This document shows, one piece after another, positions 33,304 to 41,974 of a DNA stretch of 64,000 bases. The position numbers were made by a program, and so were the translations under genes. Every line of letters begins with the position of its first letter. Positions within the stretch are counted from its first letter, which is position 1. Below the pieces are notes generated by a model. The model saw only the letters and a program-made list of their open reading frames with translations. It had not been told where the DNA came from and ran no database searches. The DNA lies in NCBI GenBank assembly GCA_963728365.1, contig CAVSJI010000001.1, positions 682,001 to 746,000 of the forward strand. Direction: 5' to 3'. The DNA is from VRUE01 sp963728365 (GTDB taxonomy: Bacteria; Actinomycetota; Thermoleophilia; Solirubrobacterales; 70-9).

Positions 33304-34579
33304 CACGACTCGCTCCACTTCGTTGGCTTCTCTTGCGGGCGGGCGAACGCCCGCCCTCGACGACGCGCAGTTTGCCAGCGCCGGAGGCGCGACCCCCTCG
33401 TGCGGCGCTCGCCCGGCCGCCGCGGGCGACGTTGAGGATCAGGCCGACGGCGAAGAGGGTCACCAGCAGGCTGCTGTTGCCGTAGGAGACGAAGGGCAGC
33501 GGCACGCCGGTCAGCGGCGCCAGTCCCATCACCGCGCAGAGGTTGATCGACGCCTGCACGAGGATCAGCGAGGTGAGGCCGGCAACCAGCAGCTTGCCGT
33601 AGCGGTCCCTGGCTTTCTGGGCGACGCGCAGGCCGGCGTAGCCGAGCATCCCGAAGAGGCCGACGACGCCGAGGATGCCGAGCATGCCGAGCTCCTCGCC
33701 GATCACCGCCGAGATCATGTCGGTGTGCGCCTCGGGCAGAAAGCCGGCCTTGGCGGTGCCGTTGCCGATGCCCACCCCAAAGAAGCCGCCCGAGCCGAAG
33801 GCGATCTTCGCCTGCGCCGCCTGGAAGCCGGCGCCGGTCGGGTCGGAGCCTGGGTGCAGGAAGCCGGTGAGGCGGGCCATCCGGTAGGGCTCGACCACGG
33901 TCATCAGCAGGGCGAGGCCGGCTAGGCAGAGAGCGATCTTGCCGAGGTCGGCGGGGCGCGCGCCGGCGGCGATCAGCAGGGCGGCGACCGAGAAGGCGAC
34001 CACCATCGTCGTCCCCATGTCGGGCTCGGCGACGATCAGCAGGGCGGCGGCGCCGACGACGAGCAGGAAGGGCGCCAGCCCCTCGAGCGAACGAGCCCGC
34101 TTCGGCTCGCGGGCGAGCAGGTCCGCCCCGTAGAGGATCAGCGCGACCTTGGCCAGCTCGGAGGGCTGGAACTGCAGAGAGCCGGGGCCGATCCAGCGGC
34201 TGGCGCCGTTGGCGCTCGAGCCGGCGACGAGCACCGCGAGCAGCAGGAAGATCGAGGCGCCGAGCAGCAGGGGGGTGAGGCGGCGGATCGCAACCAGGCC
34301 GTGACGGGCCGCGAGGTGCATGACCAGCAGCCCGAAGGCGCCGAAGATCAGCGTCCGCTTCAGGTAGAAGGCGCTGTCGGCAAGATTGCCGTTGCTGAGG
34401 ATCTGGGTGGTCGAGCTGGCCGAGAAGACCATCACCGCGCCGAGCGCCAGCAGGCAGAGGGTCGCGGTGAGCAGCAGGCTGTACTCGGTCGAGGGCGCGG
34501 CGCGCGGACGCTTCCTCTTCTTGGCCTTCTTCTTCGGGCGTGCCGCGCGGCCGGGCCGGCGCAAGGCGAGCGCACTCAT
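33212..34579 (-). CDS. ftsW: Lipid II polymerase / division protein FtsW (SEDS family)
   Basis: Septal peptidoglycan glycosyltransferase working with FtsI. 455 residues from ATG 34579 with AGGGGAG four bases upstream. About 10 transmembrane segments after a basic cytosolic start (RRPGRAARPKKKAKKRKR). SEDS motifs FQPSELAKVALILYGA, AHTDMISAVIGEELG and VPLPFVSYGNSSLL. Odd: an about 70-residue Gly/Arg/Ser-rich basic tail that overlaps the murG start region by roughly 90 bp. Confidence 0.93.
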   Translation of the reverse strand: MSALALRRPGRAARPKKKAKKRKRPRAAPSTEYSLLLTATLCLLALGAVMVFSASSTTQILSNGNLADSAFYLKRTLIFGAFGLLVMHLAARHGLVAIRRLTPLLLGASIFLLLAVLVAGSSANGASRWIGPGSLQFQPSELAKVALILYGADLLAREPKRARSLEGLAPFLLVVGAAALLIVAEPDMGTTMVVAFSVAALLIAAGARPADLGKIALCLAGLALLMTVVEPYRMARLTGFLHPGSDPTGAGFQAAQAKIAFGSGGFFGVGIGNGTAKAGFLPEAHTDMISAVIGEELGMLGILGVVGLFGMLGYAGLRVAQKARDRYGKLLVAGLTSLILVQASINLCAVMGLAPLTGVPLPFVSYGNSSLLVTLFAVGLILNVARGGRASAARGGRASGAGKLRVVEGGRSPARKRSQRSGASRGGKSAQGRAGGGGNRRPRRASAGRRRRASG

Positions 34580-34679
34580 GCGACTCCCCTGAGCTCGCAC
34601 ACCCTCGAGAAGCGCAGGTCCGTCTGCATCCGAAAAGACTTCGACGCCACCGCGCCAAGCCCTGCCGTCCTCGTCCCTC

Positions 34680-35654
34680 CTACCTCCCGATCGACTGCTG
34701 GTACAGCGTGAAGCCGATCCCCGAGCAGACGGCCGCCACGATCCAGAAGCGCAGCATGATCTTGGTCTCCGACCAGGCCATCATCTCGAAGTGGTGATGC
34801 AGCGGCGCCATCAGCAGGACGCGACGGCGGAAGGTCTTGAAGGAGAAGACCTGGATCGCGACCGAGAGCGCCTCGATCACGAAGATGCCGCCGATGATGA
34901 TCAGCAGGACCTCGGTCTGGGTCATCACCGCGAGGGCGCCGATCGCGCCGCCGAGGCCGAGCGAGCCGGTGTCGCCCATGAAGATCGAAGCCGGGAAGGC
35001 GTTGAACCAGAGGAAGCCGATGCAGGCGCCCACCAGGCAGGCGGAGAGCAGGGCGAGGTTCTGCTGCTCGTTGCTGACGAAGGCGATCGCCGTGTAGGCA
35101 AGCAGGACGATCGCGCAGGAGCCGGCGGCGAGGCCGTCGAGGCCGTCGGTGAGGTTGACGCCGTTGGACGTGCCGGCGATCACCAGGAAGACGAGCACGA
35201 AGTAGAGGACCGGGCCGAGGTCGATGCTCGCCTCGCCGATCCGGAAGTAGAGAATCGGCTCGAGGCCGACCTCGTGGCGGGCGACCCACCAGAGGGCGAA
35301 GGCGAGGAGCACCTGAAAGAGCAGCTTCCAGCGGGCCGAGAGGCCGAGCGAGCGGCGCTTGACGATCTTGATGAAGTCGTCGGCGAAGCCGATCGCCGCG
35401 CAGCCGATCGCGACGCCGAAGACGGCGAGGCTCTGCGCGTCACGATCGGAGAGCACCAGGTAGGGGACGCAGATCGAGGCGAAGACGATCAGGCCGCCCA
35501 TCGTCGGCGTGCCCGCCTTGGCGTGGTGCTCCTGCGGCCCCTCCTCGCGGATGTGCTGGCCGAACTCCTTGACCCGCAGGTACTCGATGAACTTCGGGCC
35601 GAGGAAGATGCAGATCAGCATCGCCGCCATCCCGGCAATCAGGACTTCACCCAT
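34680..35654 (-). CDS. mraY: Phospho-N-acetylmuramoyl-pentapeptide-transferase
   Basis: Makes lipid I from UDP-MurNAc-pentapeptide and undecaprenyl phosphate. 324 residues, about 10 TM helices. HHAKAGTPTMGGLI and GFADDFIKIVKRRSLGLSARWK hold the catalytic Asp pair, NLTDGLDGLAAG the DGLDGL motif, and MAPLHHHFEMMAWSETKI the HHH loop. In most dcw clusters murD would follow; here a 100-bp gap with no gene leads straight to ftsW. Confidence 0.96.
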   Translation of the reverse strand: MGEVLIAGMAAMLICIFLGPKFIEYLRVKEFGQHIREEGPQEHHAKAGTPTMGGLIVFASICVPYLVLSDRDAQSLAVFGVAIGCAAIGFADDFIKIVKRRSLGLSARWKLLFQVLLAFALWWVARHEVGLEPILYFRIGEASIDLGPVLYFVLVFLVIAGTSNGVNLTDGLDGLAAGSCAIVLLAYTAIAFVSNEQQNLALLSACLVGACIGFLWFNAFPASIFMGDTGSLGLGGAIGALAVMTQTEVLLIIIGGIFVIEALSVAIQVFSFKTFRRRVLLMAPLHHHFEMMAWSETKIMLRFWIVAAVCSGIGFTLYQQSIGR

Positions 35655-35675
35655 ATCAGGCGCGGCCTCCGGGCA

Positions 35676-37124
35676 TCAGGCGGGGCCTCCTCTGCTCCGC
35701 CGAGGGCGAACAGAATCAGATATGGATTCGCCCTCGGCTCCGCGTCCGGGGGGCCCTTCGTCCTCGATGAGCGCTTTGAGGGTCTCGGCAACGCGCTCCA
35801 GGCCCGCCGAGCGGGAGCCCTTGACGAGGACGGTGTCGCCGGGCTCGAGCTGGGCGGCGAGCCACTCGGCCGCCTCGCCGGGGTCGCCGACGAGCTCGTC
35901 GGGCGCGTACTCGCGGGCCGGCCCGCCGACGCCGACCAGCAGGTCGATTCCCTCGGCCCGGGCGGCCGCGCCGACTTCGCGGTGGTAGCCGGGCGCGCCG
36001 GGGCCGAGCTCGGCCATCTCTCCGAGCACGGCTATCCGACGCTCGCCGTCGAGCGTCGCGAGGTGGCTCAACGCGGCGCGCATCGAGACCGGGTTGGCGT
36101 TGTAGCAGTCGTTCACCAGGACGATCCCATCGCCCATCTCGAGGCGCTCGCCCCGGAAGCGGGAGAAGCCTATGTTCGCAGCGCGGTCGGCCATCGCGGC
36201 GAGCGGCGCGCCGAGCGCCACGCCGGCCGCGATCGCGGCAAGCGCGTTCTCCAGGTTGTGGGCCTCGGCGAAGGGAAAGTGGAAGCGCTGGGCGCCACAG
36301 GGCGTCTCGACCAGCGCCTCGGTGAGGCCGTCGGCGACCCGGCTCTCGACGGCGAACACGTCGCCCCCGGCGCCGAAGCGCAGCAAGCGCGGCGCCTGGC
36401 CCAGGTGCGGCTCGAGCTCCCCCGCCGCGGCGGGCGCCACCGCGGTCCCGTCGGCGGGCAGGGCGGCGAGGATCTCGGCCTTGGCCGCGGCGATCGCCTC
36501 GACCGAGCCGAGCAGCTCGACGTGAACCGGGCCGACGTTGGTGATCACCGCCACCGTGGGCTCGGCGATCGCCGCCAGCTCGGCGATCTGCCCGGCACCG
36601 CGCATCGCCATCTCGAGCACCAGCACGTCGGTGCCCTCAGGCGCCTCGAGCACGGTCAGCGGCAGCCCGATCTCGGTGTTGAGGTTCTCGCGGTTGGCGT
36701 GGACGCGTCCCGGCAACAGCGTCCGGGCGATGTCCTTGACCGAGGTCTTGCCGACCGACCCGGTGATGCCGACGACGCGAGCCCCCAGCGCCCGCCGCCA
36801 GGTCCTTGCCAGCGCCTGCAGCGCCGCCAGCGGATCGTCGACGACGAAGACCCAGGCCCCCTCCCCCGCGCGGTCGCACTTTCCGCCGGATAGCGGTGGG
36901 AAGTGCGACATCTCGGGGTCGATGACGACGCCCCAGGCGCCGGCCTCGATCACGGCGGGGGCGAACTCGCCGCCGTTGACCCGCTCGCCGCGCAGGCCGA
37001 AGAAGAGGTCGCCTGAGACGGTGTCGCCGGAGGAGATCGTCGCCCGCCGCGGCCCGCCAGAGGCGCCCTCGGAGAGGACCTCGGCGCCAATCGCAGCGGC
37101 GATCTCCGTGCCACTCAGGTTCAT
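35676..37124 (-). CDS. murF: UDP-MurNAc-tripeptide-D-Ala-D-Ala ligase
   Basis: Adds D-Ala-D-Ala, completing the pentapeptide. 482 residues. P-loop GITGSVGKTSVKDI, ENLNTEIGLPLTVLEA, LVLEMAMRGAGQIAELA, ITNVGPVHVELLGS and VLVNDCYNANPVSMRAAL are intact. Odd: residues 72-84 (SHFPPLSGGKCDR) come from a palindrome at 36873-36909, and residues about 463-475 from a second palindrome at 35700-35737. Both keep the frame and sit outside the catalytic core (N-terminal domain edge; extreme C-terminus). ATGA overlap with murE. Confidence 0.94.
   Translation of the reverse strand: MNLSGTEIAAAIGAEVLSEGASGGPRRATISSGDTVSGDLFFGLRGERVNGGEFAPAVIEAGAWGVVIDPEMSHFPPLSGGKCDRAGEGAWVFVVDDPLAALQALARTWRRALGARVVGITGSVGKTSVKDIARTLLPGRVHANRENLNTEIGLPLTVLEAPEGTDVLVLEMAMRGAGQIAELAAIAEPTVAVITNVGPVHVELLGSVEAIAAAKAEILAALPADGTAVAPAAAGELEPHLGQAPRLLRFGAGGDVFAVESRVADGLTEALVETPCGAQRFHFPFAEAHNLENALAAIAAGVALGAPLAAMADRAANIGFSRFRGERLEMGDGIVLVNDCYNANPVSMRAALSHLATLDGERRIAVLGEMAELGPGAPGYHREVGAAARAEGIDLLVGVGGPAREYAPDELVGDPGEAAEWLAAQLEPGDTVLVKGSRSAGLERVAETLKALIEDEGPPGRGAEGESISDSVRPRRSRGGPA
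35700..35737. repeat. Palindrome in the murF 3' end
   Basis: Perfect 11-bp arms CCGAGGGCGAA and TTCGCCCTCGG around a 16-bp loop (CAGAATCAGATATGGA). It is translated as part of the MurF tail. Confidence 0.8.
36873..36909. repeat. 37-bp palindrome inside murF
   Basis: GTCGCACTTTCCGCC pairs with GGTGGGAAGTGCGAC (14 of 15 positions) around a 7-bp loop. In frame in the MurF N-terminal domain. Confidence 0.8.
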
Positions 37125-38656
37125 GCGGGACTGCCCAGCCTGCGCAACTCCTCGCGGGCCACGTCGCGGTCGTCGAAGGGGACCTTGCGTCCCGCCTCGA
37201 ACTCCTGGCCCTGCTCATGCCCCTTGCCGGCGATCACGACGGTGTCGCCGGGCCGCGCGCGGCCGAGCGCCAGGGCGATCGCGGCGCGCCGGTCGACCTC
37301 GGCCTCGACCTCGGCCGGCCCACCTTCTGTCCCTGCGAGCACCTCGGCGAGGATCGCCTCGGGATCCTCGGAGCGAGGGTTGTCTGAGGTGACGATCGCC
37401 AGATCGGCGAGCTGCGCCCCGGCCCGCCCCATCTTCGGCCGCTTGTCGCGATCACGGTCGCCGCCGGCGCCGAAGACCGTGATCAGCCGCCCCGGCGTCA
37501 GCCGCCGCGCGGCGCGCAAGACGTTCTCGAGCGAGTCCGGCGTGTGGGCGTAATCGACCAGGACCGCGAACCCCTGACCCTCGTCGACCGGCTCGAACCG
37601 CCCCGGCACTCGCTCAGCCCGCCCCAGCGCCGCCGCCGCAACCTCCGCCTCAACCCCAAGCGCCACCCCCGCCCCCAGCGCCCCAAGCGCATTCGCCACA
37701 TTGAAATCCCCCGGCAACCCCGTCCGCACCTCAACCCCGCCCCCGACGGGACGATTTCCTTCTATATGGGGCCATTTTCGTCCCGTCGACCCCCAGGTCG
37801 CGGTGAGGTTCGAGCCGTTGGCGTCGAAGGTGGTTTGGGTGGCTTCGAGGTCGGCCTCGGCGCCGGTGGCGCTGAAGGTCAGGCAGTCGAATTCATCGGC
37901 GAGGCGGCGGCCGTAGGGGTCGTCGGCGTTGACGATTGACGTGCCGGGGCCCATCTCGAAGAGCTTGCGCTTCGAGCGGAAGTAGCCCTCCATGTCGCCG
38001 TGGAAGTCGAGATGGTCCTGGGTGAGGTTGGTGAAGAGCGCCAGCTCGAAGTGGATCGCGTCGCAGCGATGCAGCTCCAGCGCATGCGAGGAGACCTCCA
38101 TGACGCAGGCCTCGTCCCCCGCCTCCAGCATCCGCCGGAACGTCCCCTGCAAATCGACCGCCTCCGGCGTGGTCCGCTCAACCTCCTCCTCCACCCCCCC
38201 GACAACCTGCCACACCGTCCCCAGCAGCCCGCACCGAATCCCCGCCCCCTCGAGCACCTCCCGGATCAGGAACGCGGTGGTCGTCTTCCCATTCGTCCCG
38301 GTAACCCCCACGACCCGCAGCTTCGCGCTCGGATCGCCGTAGAACGCCGCCGCAAGCGGCGCCATAGCCGCCCGAGCGTCCGCGACCACAACCTGCGCCA
38401 CGCCCAAATCCAGCTCCCGCTCCACAACCAGCGCTACGGCTCCGGCCTCCACCGCCGCCGCCCCGAACTCATGCCCATCGACCTTCTCCCCCGGCACGCA
38501 GAAGAACAACGTCCCAGCCCCAACCTTCCGGCTGTCGTAAGCAAGAGACTTCACCTCGACGGCGCCATCCCCCACGACCCGACCCCGAAAAGCTCCCGCT
38601 CCCCCATCCACGCGGGCAGCCGCCTCGCCCCCGGCGATCAGGTCAAGCAGCTTCAC
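37121..38656 (-). CDS. murE: UDP-MurNAc-tripeptide synthetase
   Basis: Adds the third residue of the stem peptide. 511 residues from GTG 38656; upstream frame-open sequence is palindrome F6. P-loop VTGTNGKTTTAFLIREVL, the carbamoyl-Lys region VMEVSSHALELHRC, VLVDYAHTPDSLENVL, and the substrate-specifying SDNPRSEDP, which matches the DNPR motif of meso-diaminopimelate-adding enzymes. Odd: residues 290-304 (STGRKWPHIEGNRPV) are encoded by an internal palindrome (37745-37788). A perfect -10 (TAGAAT) 7 nt upstream suggests an internal leaderless promoter. Confidence 0.94.
   Translation of the reverse strand: MKLLDLIAGGEAAARVDGGAGAFRGRVVGDGAVEVKSLAYDSRKVGAGTLFFCVPGEKVDGHEFGAAAVEAGAVALVVERELDLGVAQVVVADARAAMAPLAAAFYGDPSAKLRVVGVTGTNGKTTTAFLIREVLEGAGIRCGLLGTVWQVVGGVEEEVERTTPEAVDLQGTFRRMLEAGDEACVMEVSSHALELHRCDAIHFELALFTNLTQDHLDFHGDMEGYFRSKRKLFEMGPGTSIVNADDPYGRRLADEFDCLTFSATGAEADLEATQTTFDANGSNLTATWGSTGRKWPHIEGNRPVGGGVEVRTGLPGDFNVANALGALGAGVALGVEAEVAAAALGRAERVPGRFEPVDEGQGFAVLVDYAHTPDSLENVLRAARRLTPGRLITVFGAGGDRDRDKRPKMGRAGAQLADLAIVTSDNPRSEDPEAILAEVLAGTEGGPAEVEAEVDRRAAIALALGRARPGDTVVIAGKGHEQGQEFEAGRKVPFDDRDVAREELRRLGSPA
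37745..37788. repeat. 44-bp palindrome inside murE
   Basis: Perfect 11-bp arms CGACGGGACGA and TCGTCCCGTCG around an AT-rich 22-bp centre (TTTCCTTCTATATGGGG...). Translated in frame. Confidence 0.82.
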
Positions 38657-38663
38657 GCGTCGG

Positions 38664-38669
38664 ATTCTA
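38664..38669 (-). promoter_or_regulatory. Candidate leaderless -10 of murE
   Basis: TAGAAT, 7 nt before the murE GTG, inside the 153-bp ftsI-murE gap. The -35 is weak. Confidence 0.5.
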
Positions 38670-38710
38670 GGTGGGCCATCGCACGTCACCGAGAGCCCTG
38701 AACCCTGAAA

Positions 38711-38786
38711 GGGCGTCGGATGCCCCTCCTCAAAACACTCCGGCGAGCCTCCCGGCGAGCGTTTTGAGGAGGGGCATCCGACGCCC
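38711..38786. repeat. 76-bp palindrome, family F6, copy 1
   Basis: Perfect 26-bp arms (38711-38736, 38761-38786; left arm begins GGGCGTCGGATGCCCC) and a 24-bp loop. It has the same length, arm size and loop as 52928-53003. The loop is in opposite orientation to copy 2, with 21 of 24 bases identical after flipping, while most of the outer arm differs. Between ftsI and murE. Confidence 0.93.
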
Positions 38787-38809
38787 ACCCCGCTCCAAGG
38801 TCCCCGTAC

Positions 38810-40462
38810 CTATTCAGGCGCCACACCCAGGTACGGCAACGCAAACTCGGCGATCTTGCCGAACGCCGGCGCCGCCACCGACGCGCCGTAGATTTCCCCC
38901 TGCGGCTGGTCGACGACGACCCCCACCAGCAGCTTCGGATCCTGTGCCGGCGCGAACCCGATGAACGAGGCCACGTACTTCGTCTCCGAGTAGATCCCGT
39001 CTTCGGCCACCTGCGCCGTTCCCGTCTTGCCCGCCAGCGTGTACCCGGGCACGCTGATCGCCGAGGCCGTGCCGCCCGCCTGCAGCACGCCCTGGAGCAT
39101 TTCGCGCACCTGGGCTGCGACGGTGGCGGAGATCACACGCCGGCCCTTGGGCTCGTGCACCGCTTCGCCGCCGACCTTCTCGATCAGCTGCGGGCGGCGC
39201 AGGACGCCGCCGTCAGCGATCGCCGCGTAGCCGGCCATCATCTGCATCGGGGTGACGGAGAGGCCCTGGCCCATCGGCAGGTTGCCCATCGTCGAGCCGG
39301 AGTATTCGTCGAGCTTCGGCACGATGCCGACTTCCTCGCCGGGATACGGGACGCCGGTCTGGCGGCCGAATCCAAACCGGTCGATCCACCTGCTGAAGCG
39401 GGTCGCGCCGACCTTCTCGCCGATCTCGACCGCACCGACGTTGGAGGACTGGGCGAGGATCTGGGCGACGGTGAGGTCGATCGGCGGCCTTTCCTCGGCG
39501 TCGGTGATCACCCGGTCGGCAACGTGCAGTTCGGAGGGCAGGTAAAAGGACGTCGCCGGCGTCACCAGCCCTTCTTCGAGCGCCGCCGAGACGGTGAACG
39601 CCTTGAAGGTCGAGCCCGGCTCGTAGTTGAAGCCGGTGGCGCGGTTCATCAGGTCTTCGGGGCTGGCTTCGGAGAGGTCGGACGGGTCGACCGGCGGCCA
39701 GTTGGCCATCGCCAGGACCTGCGAGCTGCGCGGGTCCATGACCACCGCGGTCGCCCCCTTCGGCGCGTAGGTTTCGCCGACTTCTGCCAGCGCCTGTTCG
39801 GCCTTCGCCTGGACCGCCGGGTCGAGCGTCAGCTGGATGTCTTCGCCGTCCTCGGCTTCCTGGGCGGTTTCGGTGCGGATCGGTTCGCCGCTCGCGTCGC
39901 TGACGATCCGCCGTTCGCCATCGGTCCCGTGCAGCACCGATTCCTCACCCAGCTCGAGCCCGGTCCGCCCTTCGCCTTCGGTGCCGACCACGCCGATCAC
40001 CTGGCCAGCCAGCTCACCCTGCGGGTAGGTGCGGCGACTGTCGGGGTCCTCGCCGATGCCGGCCAGCTCCAGCCGTTCGACGCGCGCCGCGGTCGGCAGG
40101 TCGACCTTGTGGGCGAGCGCCACGTAGCTCGATTCGGCGGTCACCTCGGCGAGCACCTTGTGCTCGTTGAGGCCGAGGATCGGCGCCAGCTTCTGCGCGG
40201 CAAGCGCTGGCTTCGTCACTTCGGACGGGACCGCGAAGATCGTCGCCGCGTCTTCGGATGCGGCCAGCGCGTTGCCGTGGCGGTCGAGCACGCTGCCGCG
40301 CAGGCTCGGCAGCGGCACCGCCTGGCTCTGCTGGCTGACCGCCTCGGAGGCGAGCTCGGCACCCTGCACTCCCTGCAGCCAGAACGCGCGCCCGGCGATC
40401 GTCGCAAAGCAGAGGAGGAAGGCGGCGAAGAGAAGGCCAATCCGTCGCTCGATGATCCGCAT
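38810..40462 (-). CDS. ftsI: Septal peptidoglycan transpeptidase FtsI (class B PBP)
   Basis: Penicillin-binding protein 3 homologue cross-linking septal wall, partner of FtsW. 550 residues. Short cytosolic start and one TM (IGLLFAAFLLCFATIAGRAF), PBP dimer domain with LRGSVLDRHGNALA, then the transpeptidase: SxxK in EPGSTFKAFTVSA, SxN in AQSSNVGAVEIG, KTG in LAGKTGTAQVAEDG. No PASTA repeats. Ends shortly after the transpeptidase domain (PYLGVAPE). Confidence 0.96.
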   Translation of the reverse strand: MRIIERRIGLLFAAFLLCFATIAGRAFWLQGVQGAELASEAVSQQSQAVPLPSLRGSVLDRHGNALAASEDAATIFAVPSEVTKPALAAQKLAPILGLNEHKVLAEVTAESSYVALAHKVDLPTAARVERLELAGIGEDPDSRRTYPQGELAGQVIGVVGTEGEGRTGLELGEESVLHGTDGERRIVSDASGEPIRTETAQEAEDGEDIQLTLDPAVQAKAEQALAEVGETYAPKGATAVVMDPRSSQVLAMANWPPVDPSDLSEASPEDLMNRATGFNYEPGSTFKAFTVSAALEEGLVTPATSFYLPSELHVADRVITDAEERPPIDLTVAQILAQSSNVGAVEIGEKVGATRFSRWIDRFGFGRQTGVPYPGEEVGIVPKLDEYSGSTMGNLPMGQGLSVTPMQMMAGYAAIADGGVLRRPQLIEKVGGEAVHEPKGRRVISATVAAQVREMLQGVLQAGGTASAISVPGYTLAGKTGTAQVAEDGIYSETKYVASFIGFAPAQDPKLLVGVVVDQPQGEIYGASVAAPAFGKIAEFALPYLGVAPE

Positions 40463-40474
40463 TGCGGCCGGTCC

Positions 40475-40969
40475 TCAGTACCCCGAACCGGCGGCGGCGA
40501 GGCGCTGGGCGGCGACCGCGACGTCGTTGCGGCCTGCCTGCAGGTATTCGATCTGGTCGGTGGAGGCGACCGTGAGGCCGAGTTCGCCGGCGTCGTGGCG
40601 CACGCGGGCCGAGCCGGAGCGCTGCGCGTCGCGGCTGCGCAGGATCGAGTTCTCGCTTTCCAGAGCGGCGATGTTCTGCTCGATGTGACCGGCGCTGGCC
40701 GAGAGGCTGAGGGTGACGACGTTGATCGCGACGATGCCGACCAGCAGCACGCCGAGCACGCCGATCCAGGCGCGGCCGCGCGTCATCCGCACCATCAGGC
40801 TCGAGTCGGGCAGCTGGCGGACGGCGATCGCGGCGCCGGCGGCGATCGGGATCAGCTGGCCGCCGGGCCGGCGGGCGGGCTGGCGACGACGGGCCGGGGC
40901 AGGCTTGCGGCGCGGCGGAGCGCTGCGAGCGGGAGCGGCGCCGGCGCGGGCGGTTGCGGCGGCCGCCAT
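40475..40969 (-). CDS. ftsL: FtsL-like division protein
   Basis: 164 residues from ATG 40969, whose A is the last base of the rsmH stop (TGATG). A basic Pro/Ala/Arg-rich cytosolic region (about 65 residues) precedes one TM (AWIGVLGVLLVGIVAINVVTLSL) and a short periplasmic coiled coil (HIEQNIAALESENSILRSRDAQ). Sequence conservation in FtsL is poor, so the call rests on topology, coiled coil and position between rsmH and ftsI. Confidence 0.82.
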   Translation of the reverse strand: MAAAATARAGAAPARSAPPRRKPAPARRRQPARRPGGQLIPIAAGAAIAVRQLPDSSLMVRMTRGRAWIGVLGVLLVGIVAINVVTLSLSASAGHIEQNIAALESENSILRSRDAQRSGSARVRHDAGELGLTVASTDQIEYLQAGRNDVAVAAQRLAAAGSGY

Positions 40970-41973
40970 CAAGCGGCCTCGGCGATCTTCAACGCGGCGC
41001 GCAGGTGGGCGGATTTCGAGCGTGGGTTGTCGGCGACCTCGTCGGCTCCGGGAACGACGCCCCGGCGGCTGAGCAGCTCGGCTTCGGGCTCGCGGCCGCA
41101 AACGCAGACCGGCAGCTCGGGCGGGCAGACGCAGCCCTTGGCGCGCGCCGCGAGGAAGCGCTTGACGCGCCGGTCCTCGAGCGAGTGGAAGGAGATCGCG
41201 GCGAGCCGGCCGCCGACCGGCAGCATCGACCAGGCCGTTGGCAGCGCGTCCTCGAGCGCCTCGAGCTCGCCGTTGACGGCGATCCGCAGCGCCTGGAAGG
41301 TGCGCTTCGCCGGGTGGCCGCCGCCGAAGCGCGCCGAGGCCGGCATCCCGGCCTTGATCGCGTCGACCAGCTCGGAAGTCGTGGAGAGCGGCCGCCGCCG
41401 GGCGATCTGGCGGGCGATCCCGCCCGCGTAGCGCTCCTCGCCGAAACGGCGCAGCGCCTGAGCGAGGCGCGACTCCGGCCACTCGTTGACGATCTCGGCG
41501 GCGGTCAGCCGCTGGCGCGTGTCCATGCGCATGTCGAGCGGCGCGTCATAGGAATAGGAGAACCCCCGCTCCCAGGCGTCGATCTGCATCGAGGACATTC
41601 CCAGGTCCATGTAGACCATCTCTGGGCGGATGCCTTCGCCACGAAGGGTGCGAAGCCCTGCCCCGAACTCGCTGGAGAGGAAGCGGGTCCGGCACTCGGC
41701 CTCGACGGCGAAGCGCTCGAAGCGCGCCGCGGCGGCCGGATCGCGGTCGATGCAGATCAGGGTCCCGGCAGGGCCAAGCGCCGCGGCGATCCGCCGCGCG
41801 TGGCCGCCGCCGCCGAAGGTGCAGTCGACGGCCGTCTGGCCGGGCTCGGGGGCGAGCAGCTCGGTCAACTCGGCGGCGAGGACGGGTTTGTGCTCGGCGG
41901 TCATCTGCTGAAGGTACGCCCGACTCAGCGCCGGATCGGCGATCGCCGGCGATCGGTTCGCGTAGGCGGCCAT
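40969..41973 (-). CDS. rsmH: 16S rRNA (cytosine-1402-N4)-methyltransferase
   Basis: SAM-dependent rRNA methyltransferase (MraW). About 334 residues from ATG 41973, just past the mraZ stop. GTG 41991 and ATG 41904 (MTAEHKPVL, closer to the usual start) are alternatives. AVDCTFGGGGHARRIAAAL binds SAM. DLGMSSMQIDAWERGFSY, PLDMRMD and ISFHSLEDRRVKRF are family signatures. A four-cysteine cluster (CVCPPELPVCVCG) near the C-terminus is common in actinobacterial RsmH. Confidence 0.95.
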   Translation of the reverse strand: MAAYANRSPAIADPALSRAYLQQMTAEHKPVLAAELTELLAPEPGQTAVDCTFGGGGHARRIAAALGPAGTLICIDRDPAAAARFERFAVEAECRTRFLSSEFGAGLRTLRGEGIRPEMVYMDLGMSSMQIDAWERGFSYSYDAPLDMRMDTRQRLTAAEIVNEWPESRLAQALRRFGEERYAGGIARQIARRRPLSTTSELVDAIKAGMPASARFGGGHPAKRTFQALRIAVNGELEALEDALPTAWSMLPVGGRLAAISFHSLEDRRVKRFLAARAKGCVCPPELPVCVCGREPEAELLSRRGVVPGADEVADNPRSKSAHLRAALKIAEAA

Positions 41974-41974
41974 C

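Noticed and set aside
33338..33358. GGGCGGGCGAACGCCCGCCC palindrome in the ftsW/murG overlap
   Set aside because: Short and made only of G/C runs in coding DNA; could be chance in this composition, so not listed as an element.
38657..38788. N-terminal extension of murE upstream of 38656
   Set aside because: Encoded by palindrome F6 and the promoter region; VKLLDLI is the usual MurE start.
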